Positions 48,560 to 58,741 of a stretch of DNA of 64,000 bases are shown one piece after another. Each line of letters begins with the position of its first letter. The first letter of the stretch is position 1. The position numbers and the translations under genes are program-made. Under the pieces are notes generated by a model. The model ran no database searches. It was given only the letters and a program-made list of their open reading frames with translations, and was not told the DNA's origin. The stretch is from Diplolepis rosae (taxonomy: Eukaryota > Arthropoda > Insecta > Hymenoptera > Diplolepididae), in NCBI GenBank assembly GCA_030998225.1, contig JAPYXD010000741.1, positions 1,240,001 through 1,304,000 on the forward strand. Reading direction: 5' to 3'.

Positions 48560-50431
48560 ATGTCAAATTCAAATACCCCTGTAGAATCCGCCCAAAAAGT
48601 TATTACGCGTAGTAAAGCAAAACAAGACAATCAACTCGCAAAAATTGTCGATCAGAATCAAATAGATTCCTTGAAACTAAAAAGATCAGGTAAAATCAAA
48701 GAAAATTTAGTCGATTATAATAAATACAAGGATATTTCAAACACTTTTTCTGCTGAACAAGAATTAGATAACACTCTTCAGCTAGACGATTCACGTTTCG
48801 ACAAGACTTTAATTAATGATCAAACCATATCAAGTGAAAATTCTAGTAAAACTAGCGGATTTCATTCAAGTTTCTATCCAGATTTGAGCATTGTGACAGG
48901 ATCTAGTAATCAAGATCAAACATTAACGAACGAGTTATCTTATTTTGACGGATCTAATTTGCTAAGCTCAACGGTAATAACAATAGAAAATAGAAATTTG
49001 AAAGAAAAATTGAAAAACTCATTGGCACGCGACTCTCTAATTAGTAACAACGATAGCGACGACGACAAAAGCGATACAGAAGTCATAAATCAGGATAATC
49101 CCGTAATAGTAAACAACGAAGAGATGGCCGTAGCCATACCTAACAGCCAGCAGGTATCCTTACGCGACGCGCTAGAGGTGGTCCCTTTGTTCGACGGAAG
49201 TAACCTCCCATTGTCCCATTTTATTGAGGGTTGCACGGAAGCAAAGGCAATGCTGCCGACACCTGCTGCCCAAGAAAATCTTGCACGTCTATTGAGAGGT
49301 AAATTGTCTGGTGAGGCACGAAAATGTATTTTTGGGTCAACGTATGCAACAATAGAGGAATTAATAGAAAAATTGAAAAGAGTATATGCCCCTGCGAAAA
49401 GCGTATATCAATTGCAGGGAGAATTAGGTAATACATTTATGTGGGAAAGAGAAAATGTCCTTTCCTATGCTGCTAGAATTAAAGAAATTGCTGATAGAAT
49501 AGAAGATGCTCACAGACTTAATAATGACGGTCAGGTAGATAATGCTTTTAAACAAAATTTAGAAAGAGATGTAATTCAATGTTTTATACGCGGTTTGCGT
49601 CCTGAGTTAGAAATTCGTGTGGAAGAAAAGGACACATTTAAGTAAGTAATTAATGATACGATAGACATAGAACGAAGATTGGCTGCAAGTTCTGCACTGC
49701 GAAGAAATAAAAATACTGATTATTTAAAAACCGAAGAATCAACTAATAATAATAAAAATAATAAAACCACCCGATTCAACGTAGCACTTGAAAATAAAAC
49801 TATTTGTTTAATTTGTAAAAAACCAGGTCACACAACTGAAAAATGTTTTCATTTAAGTAAAGCTCAAGATGCAGTTCTTAACAATAAACAAAAAAAATTT
49901 TTGCATCCTAACCAACAAGGATATAGTAATTTCAATGGTCAAAGAAGTAATAATAATAATAATTTTGCAAAAAACAATTACAATAATTTTCCAAATAACA
50001 ATTTTTTAAGAAATAAAAATTATAATTTTAATAATAACAACAATCATTTTTTACAAAATAGAAATAACAATTATAGAAACAATAATAATAATTTTTTACA
50101 ACAAAGATACAACAATAATAATAATTTTCCTAGAAATTTTTACAATAATAACAATAATGTTAATAATACTAGTAGACAATTGAATCCAGGACAGTATAAA
50201 AACTTTAACTCAGGACAGTTTCGAAATCGAAATAAACCATATGAAAATAGATTTTTACAAAATAATAACACTCAACAAAATTCAAATTATACTGAAATAA
50301 TTTGCAATTACTGTAAACAACCCGGTCATTTAGTACGAGACTGCAAGATACGACCAAATAACCAATCACAAACAGCTAATCAGGAAAACTCCAAAGCTCT
50401 CCCCAGCACGGGTGCACTGAGGAAAGCATAA
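48560..50431 (+). pseudogene. gag: Gag (matrix-like, capsid, nucleocapsid) with one in-frame stop
   Basis: One frame runs from ATG 48560 to TAA 50431, broken only by a TAA at 49643-49645. The N-terminal 190 residues are charged and low in complexity. A Ty3/gypsy capsid domain follows from about residue 198 (SLRDALEVVPLFDGSNLP, LRGKLSGEARKCIFG, IEELIEKLKRVYAP). After the stop come two CCHC knuckles, CLICKKPGHTTEKC (C at 49805) and CNYCKQPGHLVRDC (C at 50303), separated by about 120 residues of asparagine/phenylalanine-rich sequence. Gag builds the particle and packages the RNA. The stop sits in a near-consensus splice donor (TAA/GTAAGTAA). The frame then overlaps pol, which is in the -1 frame. 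Confidence 0.88.
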
Positions 50432-52971
50432 ATCGAGAACCACTGGCATCCACTTCTAACGATCATACAACAACAACAATAAATATTTCAAAGTCCACTT
50501 CAATTCCATCAATTATAATATCAACGGAAGGTCTAAAAAATCCAACACACATGATGATTGATACTGGTGCTGCTCGAAATTTAATTAAACAAAAGGTTCT
50601 CAACCCTGAACTACCCATAAATAGCCAAAACGTATTGAAACTTACAGGCATTAATGATTTACCACTTTACACGTTAGGACAGGTAATAATAAACATTTTT
50701 GGTTATCCAACGATATTTAACATTATTCCCAATGAAGTCCCAGTAGAAGAAGATGGAGTATTAGGATCAGAATTTTTTCAAGATAATAGTGTGAATATAA
50801 ACTATACTTCAAAATGCTTAGAAATTGAGAACCACTGTTACGCTTTTAAATCTGCCAATACATTTACTATTCCAGCTCGAACAGTTACAACATTTTATGT
50901 TAATATAAAAAATACAGAAAAGAGTGAAGGGTATGTACCTCGATTACATATCCAAGATGGCGTCTACGTAGGTGACGCAGTTGTAAAAAACCACAGAGGA
51001 AAAGCTTATTTAAAATTTGCAAACACAAATGAAATCCCAATTACATTATCCGTTCCATTAGTTAATTTAGAAGACTTTGAAGAACAAGAATGTCATAAAC
51101 AAATTGAAAATTTAATTAATTTCAAACAAACAAATAACGAAGATTTATCAAGTAAAATATTAAATAACTTTTTAAAAACTGACAATTCTCTAATTAACTC
51201 ATGCAAATTTTATAATGTAACAGACGAAGACAGAGTAGAATGTATTAAAAAACTTCTTCGATTAGACCACTTAAATCAAGATGAATATGAACATGTAGAA
51301 AAATTAATTAAAATTAATGCAGACAGATTTCAAATCCCAGGAGAACCACTTGAAGCTACTAATGTATTACAACATTCAATTCCTACTGTAGATGACGCTC
51401 CAATTTTTTCAAGACAATATAGATTTCCTCCAGTTCACAAGGAAGAAATTACAAGACAAGTCGATGAATTATTAAAAAATAAAATAATCAAGCCCTCACA
51501 ATCACCATATAACACTCCAGCGTGGATAGTTCCTAAAAAACCTGACGCCCAAGGAAAAATAAAATGGAGAATGGTTCTTGATTTTCGTAAATTAAATGAA
51601 AAAACAATTGGCGATTCGTATCCTCTACCTAATATAAACGATATACTTGATTCTCTAGGGTCAGCAAAATATTTTTCAGTGTTTGATTTAGCTACCGGTT
51701 TTCACCATATAAAAATGGACCCAAAAGACTCACATAAAACCGCATTTTCTACACCTCACGGTCATTACGAATTCGATAGAATGCCTTTCGGTTTAAAAAC
51801 TGCACCAGCCACATTTCAGAGATTAGTGGATTTAACATTAACTGGATTAATCGGAACGGAACTTTTTGTATATCTTGATGACATAGTTATATATGCAAAT
51901 ACTCTAGAAGAGCACGAAATTAAATTCAACAATTTAGCAGAAAGACTTAGAAAAGCAAATCTTCACTTACAACCAGACAAATGCGAATTTTTACGACCTG
52001 AAGTAGGATATTTAGGTCATATAATTGATAAAAATGGAGTACGTCCAGATCCAAAAAAGATAATAGCTGTAAAAAACTTTCCAGTCCCAAAAACACAGAA
52101 AAATGTTAAACAATTTTTAGGCTTAGCAGGATATTATAGACGATTTATTGATGGATTTTCAAAAATTGCAAGTCCTTTAAATCAACTTCTAAAAAAAGAT
52201 ATACCTTTTAATTGGACAGAAAAACAACAAGCAGCTTTCGATATTTTAAAAGTAAAGTTATGTGAAGAACCACTTTTACAACGACCTGATTTTTCTCAAC
52301 CCTTTATACTCACAACAGATGCCTCAGGATTTGCAATAGGAGGTATTTTATCACAAGGTAAAATAGGTAAAGATAAACCAATAGCATATGCTTCACGTAG
52401 TCTAAGTGATACTGAGAAAAAATATGATACATATGAAAAAGAAGCCCTTGCTATAATATTTTGTGTAACACATTTTCGTCCTTATTTGTATGGAAGAAAA
52501 TTTACCTTAGTGACTGATCACAAACCTCTAGTTTGGTTTCAAAATTCTAAAGACCCGTGTTCACGAGTATCACGTTGGAGATTAAAACTCGCAGAATATG
52601 ATTTTGATGTAATTTACAAAGCAGGAAAAATGAATGTAAATGCAGACGCTCTCTCAAGGAACCCTATTGATGATAACAAGGAGAAATCAAAATATTTACG
52701 AGTTGATGACAATGATACCTTTATGACTTCTCAAGAAAAAACGTTTTTCAAGAAAACTTTTACAAGAAATAAACAAGAAAACTCTAAAAATGAGTTAAGA
52801 CCTTTAAAACGAAGAAACTTGAATCCAGGAATCGTACCAGACGACGCAGATCATTTTAGCGAAATTTCAGAAGCCCAAATATTGAATATTAACTCAAAAT
52901 TTCCAGAATTTTTACAAGAATTCCTTAGTGAAGAATCATTTAGTGAAATTGGTGAGAACATTTTAAAATAG
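50380..52971 (+). CDS. pol: Pol, part 1: protease, reverse transcriptase, RNase H
   Basis: The frame is open from 50380, overlaps the last 52 nt of gag in the -1 frame, and is therefore probably reached by -1 ribosomal frameshifting; no clean XXXYYYZ slip site is seen. Counting from the ATG at 50551: protease active site IDTGAARN (Asp4); reverse transcriptase with FSVFDLATGFHHIKM (Asp379), PFGLKTAPATFQRL and YLDDIVIY (Asp443, Asp444), all Ty3/gypsy type; RNase H with TTDASGFAIGG (Asp590), YEKEALAII (Glu631), VTDHKPLVWF (Asp656) and NADALSRNP at its end. All catalytic residues are present. The frame ends at TAG 52969, before integrase, and continues in the same frame after it, so this stop separates pol in two. 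Confidence 0.95.
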   Translation, partial: SGKLQSSPQHGCTEESINREPLASTSNDHTTTTINISKSTSIPSIIISTEGLKNPTHMMIDTGAARNLIKQKVLNPELPINSQNVLKLTGINDLPLYTLGQVIINIFGYPTIFNIIPNEVPVEEDGVLGSEFFQDNSVNINYTSKCLEIENHCYAFKSANTFTIPARTVTTFYVNIKNTEKSEGYVPRLHIQDGVYVGDAVVKNHRGKAYLKFANTNEIPITLSVPLVNLEDFEEQECHKQIENLINFKQTNNEDLSSKILNNFLKTDNSLINSCKFYNVTDEDRVECIKKLLRLDHLNQDEYEHVEKLIKINADRFQIPGEPLEATNVLQHSIPTVDDAPIFSRQYRFPPVHKEEITRQVDELLKNKIIKPSQSPYNTPAWIVPKKPDAQGKIKWRMVLDFRKLNEKTIGDSYPLPNINDILDSLGSAKYFSVFDLATGFHHIKMDPKDSHKTAFSTPHGHYEFDRMPFGLKTAPATFQRLVDLTLTGLIGTELFVYLDDIVIYANTLEEHEIKFNNLAERLRKANLHLQPDKCEFLRPEVGYLGHIIDKNGVRPDPKKIIAVKNFPVPKTQKNVKQFLGLAGYYRRFIDGFSKIASPLNQLLKKDIPFNWTEKQQAAFDILKVKLCEEPLLQRPDFSQPFILTTDASGFAIGGILSQGKIGKDKPIAYASRSLSDTEKKYDTYEKEALAIIFCVTHFRPYLYGRKFTLVTDHKPLVWFQNSKDPCSRVSRWRLKLAEYDFDVIYKAGKMNVNADALSRNPIDDNKEKSKYLRVDDNDTFMTSQEKTFFKKTFTRNKQENSKNELRPLKRRNLNPGIVPDDADHFSEISEAQILNINSKFPEFLQEFLSEESFSEIGENILK

Positions 52972-53610
52972 ACAAATTTATTCAAAAATATGGCTTCAAA
53001 ACTTAATTTTATGACATTATGTTTATTAAGTCCAACGTTTTCCAAAAAATACGAAAACTTATCATGGAAAACTATTACCACAAGAGCTCAAAAGAGAATA
53101 CAACAAGAAAAAGCAAAAAATTTGAATCAAAATGAAATCCAAGAAAAATTAGACAAAAATTTTTCTTCTAAACCACTTGTGAAAAAACCTCTAGGTAGGC
53201 CAAGGAAAAATCTACTTACAAATTTGAAAAATATTCCCTCACAAACAAAAAGAAAGAGAGGTAGACCACGAAAACAAATATATGAAGATGATTTACCAGA
53301 AATAAATATGCAAAACGGAAACCGAACACAAGTAGAATCAGATTCCGACTCTGATCCTGATTATTTAGATTATTTGAAACAAGCTCAAGCAAAAAACAAA
53401 ATGAAGAAGAATGCCAAGAAGCGAAAAAATATTAATGAATTTGAAAGCGAAGAAAGTGAGAATTATTTTTCAACCTCAGAAGATGAAATCAACGACATTG
53501 AAACCTCACACGAAGAAAATGATGGAGAAAATTATGATGAAAATTTGGAAGATAATTTTGAAGATGATCTTGAAGACAATTTCGAAAAGAATTTCGAACA
53601 GAATTTGAAG
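52972..53610 (+). pseudogene. Pol linker with two AT-hooks and an acidic repeat, between RNase H and integrase
   Basis: After the TAG at 52969 the pol frame stays open (first ATG 52990). It encodes a basic region with two AT-hook motifs, PLGRPRKN near 53191 and KRGRPRKQ near 53254, then a Ser/Asp/Glu-rich region and imperfect repeats of the type Glu-Asp-Asn-Phe-Glu. Near 53600 the reading frame shifts by -1; the acidic repeat goes on in the frame that leads to integrase. The formal frame runs to 53718, but its last 40 codons, turning basic, look out of frame. AT-hooks bind the minor groove of AT-rich DNA, and in this position they could guide integration or tether the complex to chromatin. 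Such a domain is unusual here. Confidence 0.7.
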
Positions 53611-55319
53611 AAAATTTTGAAGACAATCTTGAGGAAAATTTTGAAGAGAAGTTTGAAGAAAACCAAGAAGAAAAATTGGAAGAAGAATTTGAAGAGCCTT
53701 GTTTTGAAGAAAATTTGAGATTAAACCGAAGATCTCAAATAAATTGTGAAAAAATCGATAAAGATCATGATAATTATAATCGCCCACCCCCAGAACCTCC
53801 TCCTATAAACTCTCAAACAGAAAAAATTATAACAAGGAAAAATTTAGTTGAATGTCGGGATCAATTAACTATGCGAAAAGATAATTATGCATACTTTGTT
53901 ACAACAAATGGAACTCCTCGCGACAACGGATCAAAAACTTTAGAAAAACGTGAAACATTACCAAAATTTAAAAATTTACAAAAGGGAATAGCAAAAGAGA
54001 TTAAAAAAGGAAACTACTACCATTTTGCACTTCCAATTGAAGAAGAAACTAAGGACAATTTATCAGAAACCTTAAATAATATGAAATTATCAATTCACTC
54101 ATTACATGAATTATCTCAAAAATTTAAATTACGATCAATTAGTATTTCAAAAACTTCCAGAATTAATCATAGACCTTGGGAAGAAGTGAAATCAGTGTTC
54201 AATTCAATTTTTTCAAATTCAACTACAAAAATTATAGTTTGCAATGGAATAACGCAATATCCAACAAAGGAACAACGAACTCATTTAATTGAAGAAGCTC
54301 ATTCTTCGGCATTAGGAGGCCATAAAGGCGTTACAAAAACTTATAGCCGAATTCGCCAAAAATTTTTTTGGGAAAATATGAAAGTAGACATTCAAAAATA
54401 TATTCAAGACTGTTTACAATGTCAACTGAAAAAATTAATCAGAGTCAAAACAAAAAATCCTATGGTAATCACAGACACACCCACTACTGCTTTTGAAAAA
54501 ATATCAATGGACATTGTTGGCCCACTACCTGAAACAAAATCCGGTAACTTATATATTCTAACGATACAAGACAATTTTACCAAATATTCTTTAGCAATAC
54601 CTCTTCCTAATCACCAAGCTAGTACAATAGCAGATGCTTTTGTGAAAAAATTTATTTGCATATTTGGATCACCAAAAGGAGTACTTACTGACCAAGGCAG
54701 AGATTTTTTAAGTAATTTATTAAAAAGATTGGCAAAACGTTTTAGAATTAAACAATTTCGTACCACAGCTTTTCATCCTCAATCAAACGGATCATTAGAA
54801 CGTTCACATCATGTTTTAGGAGAATATCTCAAACAATTTGTTGCAAAAAATTCAGAATGGGATGATTGGCTTGAACTAGCAATGTTCTCGTATAATACTA
54901 GTGTACATGAAGGCACAAAATGCACACCCTATGAATTGGTTTTTGGTAAATTAGCTCGTGAACCTTCCAGCGAACCTTTATCACAACAAGAAAAATTACA
55001 AACGTATGATGATTATTTAATTAATTTCGTAACTCAACTACACGAAATGCGAACGCAAGCAAGAGAGAATCTTATTTCAGCAAAAGAAAAATCGAAAATA
55101 TATTATGATAAAAAAATAAATCCTTTAGAAGTAAAAATTGGAGACAACGTATTTTTATTAAAAGGAGGTAAAATAAAAAAACTAGAGAACCATTATACAG
55201 GGCCTTATGAAATATTGGAAGTGTTAGGAAAAGGGAATGTCAAAATAAGCTATAAAGGCAAACCTACTGTAGTTCACATTAATAGACTAAAACGCTCACA
55301 CGTACAAGTACAAAAGTAG
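53600..55319 (+). CDS. pol: Pol, part 2: integrase
   Basis: The longest methionine-initiated frame starts at 53676, but the acidic linker upstream to about 53600 is in the same frame. It has no start of its own and would depend on readthrough of the TAG and on the frameshift. Counting from 53676: zinc-binding HHCC domain (EEAHSSALGGHKG, then CLQCQLKK, near residues 207-252), catalytic core with Asp279 (SMDIVGPLP), Asp339 (LTDQGRD) and Glu375 (SNGSLERSHH), giving the DD35E spacing, and a C-terminal GPY/F module (HYTGPYEILEV). No chromodomain follows. A proline-rich PPPEPPP stretch lies near residue 37. The integrase domain itself is intact. Confidence 0.92.
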
Positions 55320-55530
55320 ATAAATAAAAAAATAACAAACAAAATATCTTTACTTTAATTATAAAAAATATGTATACATATACAGTTTAAACAAAATATA
55401 GAAATTTTATTTTGTCGATAAATGGTAAAAATAAAAAAATATACATATATAAAATTTATATAAAAATATATATATTTTATATAAAAAATATATACAACAA
55501 ATTTAGACATAACACATTATTCCAGATATA
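55320..55530 (+). other. AT-rich spacer after pol with splice acceptor
   Basis: Mostly A and T with TATATA runs. ACACATTATTCCAG (AG at 55524-55525) is a candidate 3' splice site five bases before the CARD start codon. Confidence 0.6.
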
Positions 55531-55812
55531 ATGGATCAAATTCATCGCAAACGCATAGATGATCTCATTGAAATAGTTCCCTGTTTTATCGACATGGTAG
55601 CTCTCTGGCCATACTTAATTCAAACTGGAATTTTTAACCAAGACGACTGTAATATTCCCACATGGAGCAAAAACCTAAACAATCCAGATACAATAAAAGA
55701 CATTTTTTCAACAATCAAAACAAGAGGACCAGACGCATACAAAAATTTAATTCTCAGTTTACGGCTATCAAATCACAATGTCATAGCCGACATGTTGGAT
55801 ATGATGAACTAG
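55531..55812 (+). CDS. CARD-only protein (caspase-recruitment, death fold)
   Basis: The 93-residue protein is almost entirely one domain. The pattern is that of a CARD: an N-terminal charged helix (HRKRIDDLIEIVP), a LWPYLIQTGIF turn with the conserved Trp/Leu and Ile/Phe (residues 25-35), a short linker, then DIFSTIKTRGPDAYKNLI (57-74) with the RGP-x-AY signature seen in caspase-9/Dronc and RAIDD CARDs, and a final helix ending at residue 92. CARDs pair with other CARDs to build caspase-activating complexes in the cytoplasm. A CARD without an effector domain would be expected to act as a decoy, for example on the Dark-Dronc apoptosome; that is inference. It lies between pol and G, and its 3' end overlaps no other real gene, since the G frame seen through it begins later. 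Intact. Confidence 0.75.
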   Translation: MDQIHRKRIDDLIEIVPCFIDMVALWPYLIQTGIFNQDDCNIPTWSKNLNNPDTIKDIFSTIKTRGPDAYKNLILSLRLSNHNVIADMLDMMN

Positions 55813-55915
55813 GAACGCAAAATACAAAAAGTAAATCAATAACTTCAAAAATATACATATGTAATGATAAAACATTTTCCTATTCTTATATTACAAAGCA
55901 AGCTGCTAATTGGAA

Positions 55916-55931
55916 CCCCCTTTTTCCAGAG
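55916..55931 (+). promoter_or_regulatory. Candidate 3' splice site for the G gene
   Basis: CCCCCTTTTTCCAG with AG at 55928-55929, two bases before ATG 55932. It is a strong pyrimidine tract in an otherwise A-rich context. Confidence 0.65.
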
Positions 55932-57961
55932 ATGGGATTACGAGGCTTCCTTTTGCCACTGCTCACTTTCAACTTCATCTATATAACAACAGTCTACGCC
56001 ATCATAGGATTCGATTGCGGTTCAAATCAATCAAATATTACGACATTATCTTTACTAGAGGTAGGAGAATGTGATCTACCTCGATCTCAAGTACATGTTG
56101 AAAGAGTTTATATACAACTTTTACAATTAACTGGATTTTCAAATACAAAAGTAATACAATGCAAAATAGAAATTCGACGCGCCATCTCTCATTGTGGTAT
56201 GCATTCTCACAGTTCCATAGTTGCAAATGGCCACAGTGAATATATACATGATGTTACACGAGATCAATGTAATCAAATGCACACAATAGGAACATTTTTA
56301 GTAACCCCTTCTCTTCAGATATCAAAGTTAAAAGTAAATGAAACTTCATTTCATAGCGTTACTTTAGCAGGTTCTGTAACACCTAATGGAGACTGTACTG
56401 GTACACAATTTTCTGACCCATATGGAACATGGAATAATGTCGTAGTCCAAGCAATATTCAAAATAACTTTACAAGAACATTACGCGACTATTCATTTAAA
56501 TTCAAATAAAATTCAATTAGGATCTGGAATAATATGCACTCTTTGAGACTCATTCTGTACAGACGTAGAATATGGACAGACATTCTGGGATACATTACCT
56601 AATGACGTATGTAATTTTAACAAATATGAAATTATTTATGAAGGACCAGCAAATAAAACATATGACAACACGACAGACATTTCTGAAACCTTGTATTCTT
56701 TAACGACTGAAGATATAACCTTCGTACTGGCTGAAAAACAAGAAAACCAGTTTGCAGTTACGTTTTAATACAAACTGAGAATCCAAAATTATTAATTTTT
56801 GAAACCAGACCTGGGAATTCATTTTTAGAAAATAAACATTTAGACGTTCAAAATATGGACATTTTCACATACGTCAACTCTAAATTTATATATGTAGAAC
56901 GACACATACGCACTGAAGTAAATAGACTTTATCACGATGTTCTTACTCAACGATGCATACTTGAACAGCAAGTTTTTAGAAATACATTAACCTTAGCAAC
57001 CCAATCACCAGACGAATTTGCATATCATTTAATGAAAGGCCCAGGATATATGTCAGTAATTGCAGGAGAAGTAGTACATATCGTAAAATGTATACCGGTT
57101 GAAGTAAAATATCGCAAAACTGAAGGATGTTATCTACAACTACCAATATTTAGAGGAAATCAATCCTTTTTCCTTTCTCCACGAACTCATATATTAACAA
57201 AATCAGGTATCCAAACAAATTGCAATTCTTTCCTTCCACCAATGTACCTTTTTGGAGAAACCTGGTACAAATTACTTCCAAATCCTGTCGAATCCATAGC
57301 ACCGGCTATAATTAAACCTCTCACAAAAGCAACCTGGAAATACACAAATCCTTCATCCTTAGCAACAAGTGGCATTTATTCTCAATCTGACCTTGATAAG
57401 CTACGAGATCATATAATGTTCCCAGCAGAAAAACCAATGATTTTAAATTCTTTAGCTAGAGAAATAACAGGACATCCGACTATTAATCAAGGAATATCAT
57501 TGACAAATTTATTTAACCAAGAAGTAATTGATAAAATTGCTGAATCAGCTTGGGGTAGATTTTGGACAGTTTTTACAAATTTCGGTACTACTAGTGCAGG
57601 TCTAATTGGATTAATTATAATAATTAGAGGGATCAAATTAATAGCCGATACCATTATTCATGGTTATGCATTACATAGATTATTTGGATGGTCTCTCCAT
57701 TTACTAGGCGCCTTCTGGGATTCGGTCACTAACCTTTTGTTACACTTAGGTACCAACCGACCTGCTGGACCTCCCGCTGAGAGCCATCAACCACTGCTTA
57801 CAGCTTCAGCACCACAAAACTCCATAGAGGAAACTAAAAGTTCAACTCCTAACGAAAATACCAATTCAGGTAAAGATCATAATAGTACGAAGACTACTCT
57901 TTATCCTCACTCTGAACTAAAAGAAGAACTTAGTAGATCACATTATTCAATCCGAATCTAA
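55932..57961 (+). pseudogene. Chuvirus-type class III glycoprotein G, broken by a stop and a frameshift
   Basis: ATG 55932 starts a signal peptide (MGLRGFLLPLLTFNFIY) placed directly after a splice acceptor; the frame is open further upstream, but that part overlaps the CARD gene. The ectodomain shows the pattern of glycoproteins of chuviruses and their endogenous copies in arthropods: GFDCGSNQSNITTLSLLEVG, ECDLPRSQVHVERVYIQLLQ, HCGMHSHSSIV, then DPYGTWNNVVVQA; after the breaks YVERHIRTEVNRLYHDVL, GPGYMSVIAGEVVHIVKCIP and WKYTNPSSLATSGIY. A membrane segment follows (GLIGLIIIIRGIKLIADTII, near 57600), then an amphipathic stretch and a hydrophilic tail. Breaks: TGA at 56544-56546, and a frame change near 56760 (stop TAA 56766). 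The role would be attachment and fusion. The pol of this element is Ty3/gypsy, so the glycoprotein is of foreign origin. Confidence 0.82.
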
Positions 57962-57972
57962 CATCTTAAAGA

Positions 57973-58704
57973 ATGTCGCATGTTCCTTTCACAACCTTAC
58001 TAAACAAAATTATTCAACAAAGAGGAGATCCACCCCTCATTTATGAGATACTCATTGAACAAACCAATAATAATGAATGTCTATTTCACGTTAATTTACA
58101 ATATAACAATTATATAATAATGAATAGTGGCAAAGATAAAGAAAACGTAAAGCAAAAGGTAGCACAAAATTTATATAATGCCTTAATTAATGAATCAAAG
58201 GAAACAAATCAAAACGTCCAACCGAATTCTATTGGTAAAAATTTCAAAAAATTAAACGAAATTTGCACTCAAAATAAAATCGAATATCCAAAATATACAG
58301 TATTACGAGTAAAAACTTCATCAAAAAACTCAACATACATAGCAATTTGTTTTATTAATGATATCAAACGAATAGGAATTGGAAACACAATAAAAACAGC
58401 AATGGATTTCGCAGCTATAAAAACGATAAATTCTCTTTTGCAAAAAGATAAAAAATGTGAAGTAAATTTAATAAACTCACTAGAACATTTGCATGTTACA
58501 ATCCAAGAATCACTTATAAATGATCCAAAACCTTCAACGAGTGGTCAGATAACAAAACCTAATATTAACAGTCGTTTTAAAAATATAAATCCTTATAAAA
58601 TAAAAAGAAATAATACTTCTACTACATCGCCGTTTTCTGGAAAAAGCTTTAAGAAATGTATTAAATGCGGATATAGACCCCCCAATCAGTACAATAAATT
58701 CTAA
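57973..58704 (+). CDS. Protein with two double-stranded-RNA-binding domains and a CxxC tail
   Basis: The 243-residue protein starts 11 bp after G ends. Residues about 4-72 fit a dsRBD (TTLLNKIIQQRG, YEILIEQTNNNECLFHVNL, then KENVKQKVAQNLYNAL, the position of the KKxAK RNA-contact motif). Residues about 88-158 fit a second, more divergent dsRBD (FKKLNEICTQNKIEYPKYTV, then AMDFAAIKTINSLL). The C-terminal part is basic and ends with CIKC (C229, C232), half of a zinc knuckle. dsRBDs bind A-form RNA in the cytoplasm. Viral ones often shield dsRNA from Dicer-2, so an RNA-interference suppressor is a reasonable inference. Only a weak acceptor (CATCTTAAAG) precedes the start. Intact. Confidence 0.72.
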   Translation: MSHVPFTTLLNKIIQQRGDPPLIYEILIEQTNNNECLFHVNLQYNNYIIMNSGKDKENVKQKVAQNLYNALINESKETNQNVQPNSIGKNFKKLNEICTQNKIEYPKYTVLRVKTSSKNSTYIAICFINDIKRIGIGNTIKTAMDFAAIKTINSLLQKDKKCEVNLINSLEHLHVTIQESLINDPKPSTSGQITKPNINSRFKNINPYKIKRNNTSTTSPFSGKSFKKCIKCGYRPPNQYNKF

Positions 58705-58711
58705 TATAAAT

Positions 58712-58728
58712 ATTCCATACTGATTCAG
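58712..58728 (+). promoter_or_regulatory. Candidate 3' splice site
   Basis: TTCCATACTGATTCAG, AG at 58727-58728, 13 bases before ATG 58742. Confidence 0.5.
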
Positions 58729-58741
58729 GAAATCATCTATA

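Noticed and set aside
50380..50431. Classical slippery heptamer for gag-pol frameshifting
   Set aside because: The -1 overlap is clear, but no XXXYYYZ sequence is present in it; GGAAAAC and similar strings are imperfect, so no site is annotated.
53506..53787. 93-codon minus-strand frame opposite the acidic repeat
   Set aside because: Antisense shadow of GAA-rich coding repeats, which gives a run of Phe, Leu and Ile codons.
55662..55931. Upstream extension of the G frame through the CARD gene
   Set aside because: It is basic and low in complexity, overlaps an intact gene in another frame, and a signal peptide begins at ATG 55932 right after a splice acceptor.
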